This document shows, piece after piece, positions 31,305-36,251 of a stretch of 36,251 nt of DNA (positions within the stretch are counted from its first letter, which is position 1; every line of letters starts with the position of its first letter). The notes beneath the pieces are model-generated. The model saw only the letters and a program-made list of their open reading frames with translations, made no database searches and had not been told where the DNA came from. The stretch comes from Vibrio xiamenensis (lineage in GTDB: Bacteria > Pseudomonadota > Gammaproteobacteria > Enterobacterales > Vibrionaceae): the NCBI RefSeq assembly GCF_900100015.1, contig NZ_FNDD01000030.1:1-36251 (forward strand). The letters run 5' to 3'. The translations under genes and the position numbers were made by a program.

Positions 31305-32018
31305 ATGGTAGGTAACGTGTCTAAGCAAAAGAAAGAAGCAAAAAAGGTCGATACTGAAGAGGGCAAGAAGTTTCTTATTGTTAGAATCTTTGAGCTATTC
31401 GTTAGGGTCGCGGTATTCTCCGTGATATTGAGTGTATTGATTGAGTGGTTCCTGATTGTTTTCATCTATCCAGAATCGGGAGCTCAGCATAGCTTGAACG
31501 TCTACTTGTCTGAAGTCGAGTACATGAAGAACGACTTCGATAATGACCATAGTGGTTTTGGATTTACACCATACACAATAATGCAGTTTTTCACTGATTC
31601 GATGAGCTCGTTTATCTTTAGGCTCTTCGAGTGGTTTAACCTTGGCGCCAATTTAGGTGGTGATGGTTTCTTTACGCTACTGGATGATTTGATATTGTCG
31701 GTGGTATTCGTGCTTTCAATCCTCATCTTGCGCTCGGTAGTGCTATTGCTATCTTTCCCTATCTTTTTGTTTGTGATTATCAATGCGCTCAGTATCGGCG
31801 TCACTAAACGAGAGATCCGTAAAGCAAACTTAGGCGCTGAATCCTCTCGGAGGTTTAACCTAGCAAAAAGGATGATCATGCCTTCTATGAGTTGGCCTTG
31901 GTTTATCTATCTTACCTCCCCTACAGTTATGCACCCGCTGTACGTTATTTTGCCAACGTCAATACTGCTTTATGTATCTATCAGGTACGCGTCAGAGTAC
32001 TTCGAAAAAGTATTCTAG
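31305..32018 (+). CDS. DUF4400-type conjugation membrane protein
   Basis: The ~237-residue product has membrane helices at about 32-52 (LFVRVAVFSVILSVLIEWFL), 128-145 and 148-165 (LILRSVVLLLSFPIFLFVII), and one near the C-terminus (YVILPTSILLYVSIRY). The conserved-looking block NALSIGVTKREIRKANLGAE, then SSRRFNLAKRM, is typical of the DUF4400/PFL_4697 family found directly after traD in SXT-type elements. Start: ATG 31305, or GTG 31317, which has AGGT a few bases upstream; a TTG at 31299 would overlap traD. It probably assists coupling-protein assembly in the inner membrane. Confidence 0.85.
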   Translation: MVGNVSKQKKEAKKVDTEEGKKFLIVRIFELFVRVAVFSVILSVLIEWFLIVFIYPESGAQHSLNVYLSEVEYMKNDFDNDHSGFGFTPYTIMQFFTDSMSSFIFRLFEWFNLGANLGGDGFFTLLDDLILSVVFVLSILILRSVVLLLSFPIFLFVIINALSIGVTKREIRKANLGAESSRRFNLAKRMIMPSMSWPWFIYLTSPTVMHPLYVILPTSILLYVSIRYASEYFEKVF

Positions 32019-32024
32019 AGTTAT

Positions 32025-32050
32025 GGCGGCTTTGCCGCCCTATTTCTTTC
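32025..32050 (+). terminator. Weak intrinsic terminator after DUF4400 gene
   Basis: GGCGGC, loop TTT, GCCGCC, then CTATTTCTTT. The stem is GC-rich but the T-tract is interrupted. Confidence 0.55.
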
Positions 32051-32110
32051 CCACCTAATACTTCGTGCCAATACAGAATGGTATGTTTCGACATCAAGGG
32101 GGAGAACTCA

Positions 32111-33466
32111 ATGAAATTCAATTCAACCTGTATAGCACTATCTTGCTCTTTAATGTCTGCAAATCTAGTCGCTAGTACGCTAACACAGTTTGATGTTTTA
32201 TATCGATTTGCTGGTGAGATGACAGAGCAAGGTTTTGACTTGTCTCCTGCTCACCTATATTTCGCTGGCATGATGACGGTGGCTTATCCAAATGACGTAT
32301 TCTCAGACTGCGGCGAGTCTGGGCCATATCGTATTTGCCGAGAAATCAAATCAGATAGCTCAGCGATGCAGCCGACTACAGATCTCAAGGAATATGGCAA
32401 TCACTTACTGAGTCAAACAAAGGATAACATCGACAAGACCGCGGTTTATTCTGCTCTTGGATTGCTTGATTCTAAAGGTGAGCTCTACACGACTTACGAA
32501 TTAGCTAGCTCATTATTAAAAGATGAGAACCTTCGAAAGCTGGGAATCTCTCAGCGTCTGGTCAGTGTTGGCGAACTAGTTGATGTGTATGCGTTGGTTG
32601 ATGTTGTGTATAACCCGGAATTTAAGGTGCCGAGTACACTCTCTTCTCTAGGCTTTAATCTTCACGTATCAGATCAGCTGGCCTACTACGAGATGGAGAT
32701 AGGTGAAATCTATCGAATAGACTACCAGCTTAATTTTGATGAAAAAACGATCACCATAGTACAAGTTAATGCTTTTGAAGGTCCCTCCCCTACTGCTAAT
32801 TTAAATATGGACGCTAATGCGTTAGATACATTGAAGCATTCATTTGTTGAGCTAAATGATGAGACAGTTTCAAAAACCGTAACTGCAATTCATGATATCC
32901 GTAAATCAAACGACTTCTCGGAAATCCAAGAAATGCTGGACGCACAACTGTATTTGGAAGCTGGGCAAGAACTAAAGAAGATTGAGACTTTGCGTGTTGT
33001 GCAAAATTTCGACAAGCATCAATCCTTGATATTTCTGGCACTTAGCGGATTAAGCCAACAAATTTTGGATAGTCAGGAAACGTATAAGACGCTGAATATG
33101 GAGCGAGAATTTTTTGAAGCCAAACGGATTGCTATCAATGTGTCACCTCTACCGCCTACATTTGAGCGCTTAGTTGATTACGCGGAAAACCGTATATCTG
33201 CTATCAACATTGGTTCTTTGAAAACAATGAGATGGTCTGACGTACAGTCGGGATATACGATTTATCCTGTGGTTGTACCCAATCAAGAACACCTTTTAGT
33301 AATCGATCGCAGAAATAAGCAATTCAAATTGGCAAACACACTGGAGCGTTTCGAGAAGAGTGGGAAGCTTAAAAGTTTGGTTACGGACCTTCACGATCGA
33401 CACCCAGTTACTTTAACGGAGTCTAAAGTTAACCTGATAAAAAAGGCGGTGGCTGGTGGAATATAA
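32111..33466 (+). CDS. Exported protein of unknown function
   Basis: The 451-residue product has a signal peptide, MKFNSTCIALSCSLMSANLV, cleaved near LVAS-TL, then a long mixed domain with no recognised family. It includes a Cys-containing stretch (FSDCGESGPYRICRE), a helical repeat-like region near 250-370, and no membrane anchor at the end. ATG 32111 is chosen over a longer upstream frame because GGGGGAG lies eight bases before it and the signal peptide begins there. The following gene starts inside its last codons. Its place after traD/DUF4400 suggests a conjugation- or surface-related role. Confidence 0.72.
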   Translation: MKFNSTCIALSCSLMSANLVASTLTQFDVLYRFAGEMTEQGFDLSPAHLYFAGMMTVAYPNDVFSDCGESGPYRICREIKSDSSAMQPTTDLKEYGNHLLSQTKDNIDKTAVYSALGLLDSKGELYTTYELASSLLKDENLRKLGISQRLVSVGELVDVYALVDVVYNPEFKVPSTLSSLGFNLHVSDQLAYYEMEIGEIYRIDYQLNFDEKTITIVQVNAFEGPSPTANLNMDANALDTLKHSFVELNDETVSKTVTAIHDIRKSNDFSEIQEMLDAQLYLEAGQELKKIETLRVVQNFDKHQSLIFLALSGLSQQILDSQETYKTLNMEREFFEAKRIAINVSPLPPTFERLVDYAENRISAINIGSLKTMRWSDVQSGYTIYPVVVPNQEHLLVIDRRNKQFKLANTLERFEKSGKLKSLVTDLHDRHPVTLTESKVNLIKKAVAGGI

Positions 33467-34118
33467 GGTACATCTAGAAAGTCTGCATGATGGTCTATTT
33501 AGACTGCTGGACAGAATCAAATGGACCGATATGGTGTTTGCTTCAATCTTGATTGTTGGGCTAAGTAGTCTCGCTGGCGAGTATATGTCATACAAATCTC
33601 GAGTCGAGTTTCTACATGCTCAGCTACCTGAATTTAATAAGTTGAGCTCGCCGATACATAATGCTTACGAACAAGTTAGTCCGGGTAAGTACTACCTTGA
33701 TTCCGCAGTAGCTATACCAACCGCTAAAGGTACCCTATCTACAGACGTAAGTTTGTCGTTGAGACTGGCGGTAAATGGAACATATTTAACTGAAGGGACA
33801 ATAGATGAAATCTATTTTCATCATACCGGTATATGGACCGAAGGAAACGATGAAATCGTGTTAAGGCCGCTGGTAGGCACCGGGCTTCATTTACCTGTGT
33901 TTGACCGCCTTTACTTAAAGGAAGTTTCCGATGAGGCCTTCATGGTAGAAAGTAAATATCACAACGACTTGGTTTTTTCTAAAAGTGAAGTAATAGAGAT
34001 CTTGCCTAAAGTGAATGCCTTCAACATTCTTTCACGTTTGAGCTTTCAATTGATGGTTGCGTTAATATTTTCACTGAAGGTAGTACTCTTTTTAGTTTCA
34101 AGGCGACAATTGAAATAG
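33456..34118 (+). CDS. Two-TM membrane protein with periplasmic domain
   Basis: The 220-residue product has one membrane helix near 26-42 (MVFASILIVGLSSLAGEY) and a second near 196-214 (LMVALIFSLKVVLFLVS). Between them is a ~150-residue beta-rich, probably periplasmic domain. The GTG start lies within the last codons of the exported-protein gene (11 nt overlap), so the two are coupled. The 3' end overlaps the convergent gene at 34046 by 73 bases. No family is recognised. Confidence 0.7.
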   Translation: MEYKVHLESLHDGLFRLLDRIKWTDMVFASILIVGLSSLAGEYMSYKSRVEFLHAQLPEFNKLSSPIHNAYEQVSPGKYYLDSAVAIPTAKGTLSTDVSLSLRLAVNGTYLTEGTIDEIYFHHTGIWTEGNDEIVLRPLVGTGLHLPVFDRLYLKEVSDEAFMVESKYHNDLVFSKSEVIEILPKVNAFNILSRLSFQLMVALIFSLKVVLFLVSRRQLK

Positions 34119-34810
34119 TCAGCTGCAATACACATTGGTAATCCCCTACCCTCGCTATCGACGTACTTCACTACTACTTCATGCGGAATTCGAAGTACGT
34201 CCGCAATAGTTTGAAGATTGTTCACCGGCAAGAACGATTTTCTGGCCGCTTTGATTGCTGCCCTTAGTTCACCATGATAATTCTTATTGATATATAGGAC
34301 CGGTTTTTGAGCCAAGCCGAACAATTGCTTACCTGAGAGATTTAAATCATCCAACCTGATTCCCCACTTTTCTAATGAAGCTTCTAACTTTTTCTGTTTA
34401 TCGTGTGCTTTGATATCAATGCAGCTGGAGAAGTTAGAATGTACTTCTTTGATGAAGCCATATTTTTGGGGCAAGAAATTTGCGAGAGTGAGCCATATGG
34501 AATGTGATTTGGTAGGTGTAGCCATAAACTGCTTAAACACCCAACTAATCGTCTCCGCTTCATTTCTTTGCTCCAGTTGTCGGTAATATGGTGACAATTT
34601 TACTATCTGCTTTACAACACGATTGTATCTATCACCAATAGAGCGCTCGCGACTTTTAAACGCGATTACATTATTGCGGTGAGCTTGAGTCTCCCGAAAT
34701 GACTGCAAGTTAATGCTATTGTCGCTGACTGCTAACATTAGTTGGATTCTAATATTTTCATCGGCCAATTGGTTTGGAAGCGCGGTGATAAGATTTTCAA
34801 GATGTTGCAT
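34046..34810 (-). CDS. Unknown protein convergent to transfer-region genes
   Basis: The 254-residue product is soluble. The middle is helical and basic (RSIGDRYNRVVKQIVKLSPY), and near 200-225 a helix-turn-helix-like block (LQTIADVLRIPHEVVVKYVD) could contact DNA. The C-terminal ~24 residues are encoded in the 73-base overlap with the 33456 gene. The start ATG 34810 is the only good candidate and has no strong Shine-Dalgarno. A regulatory role for transfer genes is possible; no family is recognised. Confidence 0.65.
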   Translation of the reverse strand: MQHLENLITALPNQLADENIRIQLMLAVSDNSINLQSFRETQAHRNNVIAFKSRERSIGDRYNRVVKQIVKLSPYYRQLEQRNEAETISWVFKQFMATPTKSHSIWLTLANFLPQKYGFIKEVHSNFSSCIDIKAHDKQKKLEASLEKWGIRLDDLNLSGKQLFGLAQKPVLYINKNYHGELRAAIKAARKSFLPVNNLQTIADVLRIPHEVVVKYVDSEGRGLPMCIAADYFNCRLETKKSTTFSENINATIN

Positions 34811-34958
34811 TATTTATGACTTGATTATTGGAACTGGCTTACATTGTTCCAATGTTATCAACCAGTGTCTATTGTGCCGCCCAAACAAAATCTCACGCGA
34901 TCGTTATAGACGGTTTCATTTTATATGCTTTGAAAATCATCTACTGCAAGGCTTCCAA

Positions 34959-35945
34959 ATGAAACGTACTTTACTTACTTCGCTCATACTACTATCACCT
35001 TTCTCATTCGCTAATTCCGTTACTGACACGATTTATGTTGGTTTAGAAATGGGCTCAACGACCAACTTTGGTGAGTGCACCGCAGAGTGCGACAACAAAG
35101 GTTATGCTTTTGGTTTCAAATTGGGTTATGAACTCACTCTAAATGTAAATCTTGAAGCTTCATATTTCAGGCCTTCTGATGCTAATCATCGTGATGGCTC
35201 ATTAGAAGATACCTTCAAAACTCATGTGTACGATTTTGGTGTTGCATTCAGAACCACACCAAGAAATGGAGTTGGCGCATTCGTGCGTCCAGGCTTATAT
35301 CATGCTGAAATAAACTCGGAACAGTCAGTATTGGCTGACGGTAATGTTACCGGTTGGTCATTAGAAGCTGGTGGGTATGTCAGATTCGAAAAGTCTGAGT
35401 TAACTTTGTCATATCGTTACTTTAATGATGAGGACATATCATATGGTGTCGGAAGCAATGAATCTGGAAATGTACTTGTTGGATTCAAGTATTTCTTCAA
35501 CATTGGAAATCAACCTTCAAAACTAACGCGTAACATCAAAAGTAAACCTCGTCCTACAACTGATTTTTACCCGAATGAATCCACTGTCGTGACAGAATCT
35601 ATCTACGAAATTTCAGATGCGAACGGATCACAGCTTTTTGATTCAGGGGCATTTGCACTACGAGATACCGAACAATTGAACCGGCTTTTGAACTTAATTA
35701 ATAAGTTAAATATTGAGTCAATCGAGATTATTGGTCACACAGACAGCATTGGTTCTGAGCCAGACAATCTTCTACTATCAGAAAAACGTGCACAGCAAGT
35801 ATCATTATTTCTAATTGCCAATGGCATAGATTCAAATTTGATTACATCAAATGGAGTCGGTGAAACTCAACCTGTCGCAGATAACACAACGCCCGAAGGA
35901 CGCCAGCAAAACCGAAGAGTAGAAATTAAGGTGTTGCACTATTGA
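34959..35945 (+). CDS. OmpA-like outer-membrane protein
   Basis: The 328-residue product has a signal peptide (MKRTLLTSLILLSPFSFANS), then an eight-stranded beta-barrel-like region to ~185 with alternating aromatic strands (IYVGLEMG...AFGFKLGYEL...LEASYF...GYVRFEKSELTLSYRYF...VLVGFKYFF). A linker follows, then an OmpA C-terminal peptidoglycan-binding domain: IEIIGHTDSIGSEPDN, LSEKRAQQVSLFLI and GRQQNRRVEI, with the Asp and Arg that bind diaminopimelate. ATG 34959 is chosen over a longer upstream frame because AAGG precedes it and the signal peptide starts there. It may stabilise the envelope or mating pairs. An intrinsic terminator follows. Confidence 0.92.
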   Translation: MKRTLLTSLILLSPFSFANSVTDTIYVGLEMGSTTNFGECTAECDNKGYAFGFKLGYELTLNVNLEASYFRPSDANHRDGSLEDTFKTHVYDFGVAFRTTPRNGVGAFVRPGLYHAEINSEQSVLADGNVTGWSLEAGGYVRFEKSELTLSYRYFNDEDISYGVGSNESGNVLVGFKYFFNIGNQPSKLTRNIKSKPRPTTDFYPNESTVVTESIYEISDANGSQLFDSGAFALRDTEQLNRLLNLINKLNIESIEIIGHTDSIGSEPDNLLLSEKRAQQVSLFLIANGIDSNLITSNGVGETQPVADNTTPEGRQQNRRVEIKVLHY

Positions 35946-35954
35946 ATTGAAATT

Positions 35955-35982
35955 AAAGCCGCTAAGCAATGCGGCTTTTTTG
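35955..35982 (+). terminator. Intrinsic terminator of the OmpA-like gene
   Basis: AAAGCCGC, loop TAAGCAAT, GCGGCTTTTTT: a strong stem with a T-tract ten bases after the stop codon. Confidence 0.93.
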
Positions 35983-36010
35983 TATCTATACCACACCATA
36001 AATTTGATAA

Positions 36011-36251
36011 GTTACCCAGTGGGTAACATTGCCGCACCGTCTAAAAAGTTACCCAGTGGGTAACATTGTCGCACCGTCTAAAAAGTTACCCAGTGGGTAA
36101 CATTGTCTCACCGTCTAAAAAAAGTTACCCAGTGGGTAACATTGCCGTACCATCTAAAAAAGTTACCCAGTGGGTAATATTGCTGCACCGTCTAAAAAGT
36201 TACCCAGTGGGTAATATTGCTGCACCGTCTAAAAAGTTACCCAGTGGGTAA
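36011..36251. repeat. Tandem palindrome array, centromere-like
   Basis: The 17 bp palindrome GTTACCCAGTGGGTAAC (last C is T in copies 5-6) occurs at 36011, 36048, 36085, 36124, 36162 and 36199, and a seventh at 36236 is cut by the window edge. Period is 37-39 bp, with the linker CATTGCCGCACCGTCTAAAA also conserved. Because the linkers are alike, it is not a CRISPR. Such arrays next to parAB-type genes are plasmid centromeres; the par genes could lie just beyond the window. An apparent open frame from 36066 is a by-product of the repeat. Confidence 0.9.

Noticed and set aside
36011..36251. CRISPR array
   Set aside because: The repeats are regular, but the intervening 20-22 bases are nearly identical between units and the repeat is a perfect palindrome; spacers would be unique.
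36066..36251. 61-codon frame made of near-identical units
   Set aside because: It only translates the palindrome repeat and has no start signal.

Overview
The window looks like part of a large, low-copy plasmid (or other secondary replicon) of a Vibrionaceae host. The main reasons are a replication initiator of the vibrio chromosome-2 (RctB) type next to an origin with Dam-site iterons and a DnaA box, an H-NS paralogue of vibrio type, an SXT-type TraD coupling protein with its DUF4400 partner, and a palindromic centromere-like array running off the right edge. All calls come from reading the sequence; no database search was run.

Layout. (1) 1-6171 is a module bounded by two near-identical ~120 bp direct repeats. 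It holds a gene-free stretch with a tRNA-like 3' half, a two-gene unit (soluble protein plus small membrane protein), a broken integrase, a gene interrupted by an in-frame stop, and a two-gene operon of a winged-helix-like protein and a PD-(D/E)xK nuclease-like protein. The contents and borders suggest a defence-type or mobile island, but the function is inferred. (2) 6310-8150 is a HipBA toxin-antitoxin pair preceded by three evenly spaced 20 bp operators. (3) 8151-10983 is a run of unrecognised small genes, three of which share an 18 bp leader containing the ribosome-binding site; one gene carries an in-frame amber codon. (4) 11010-13945 holds two small unknown genes, an hns gene with an AT-rich control region, a P-loop protein and a ParE/Phd-type toxin-antitoxin pair. 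(5) 14382-18034 contains two unknown genes, each followed at the same distance by a copy of a palindromic element, then a GC-richer tyrosine recombinase. (6) 18132-19796 is an operon (minus strand) with a Sel1-repeat protein fused to a colicin-E9-type HNH DNase, its Im9-type immunity protein, a lipoprotein and a small membrane protein. (7) 20095-22349 has a small overlapping gene pair, a CoiA-like nuclease protein and a BamE-like small protein.

(8) 22844-24516 is a UmuDC-type error-prone polymerase operon behind a perfect SOS box. The UmuD-like partner starts near the UmuD' end and lacks both catalytic residues. (9) 24622-28668 is the replication region: a gene of unknown function, the RctB-like initiator, a compact origin (four GATC-containing iterons at 22-23 bp spacing, one consensus DnaA box, AT-rich DNA) and an array of 21 tandem 44 bp repeats. 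(10) 28847-35945 carries TraD, DUF4400, two exported or membrane proteins, a convergent unknown gene and an OmpA-like protein. (11) 36011-36251 is a tandem array of a 17 bp palindrome, and a degenerate copy of that palindrome lies beside the origin.

Together the genes describe a plasmid backbone (replication, probable partition, multimer resolution, conjugation coupling) loaded with stability and conflict modules: HipBA, ParE/Phd, the DNase/immunity pair and the repeat-flanked island. H-NS may quiet the AT-rich acquired DNA, and SOS-induced mutagenesis may come from the UmuDC-like operon.
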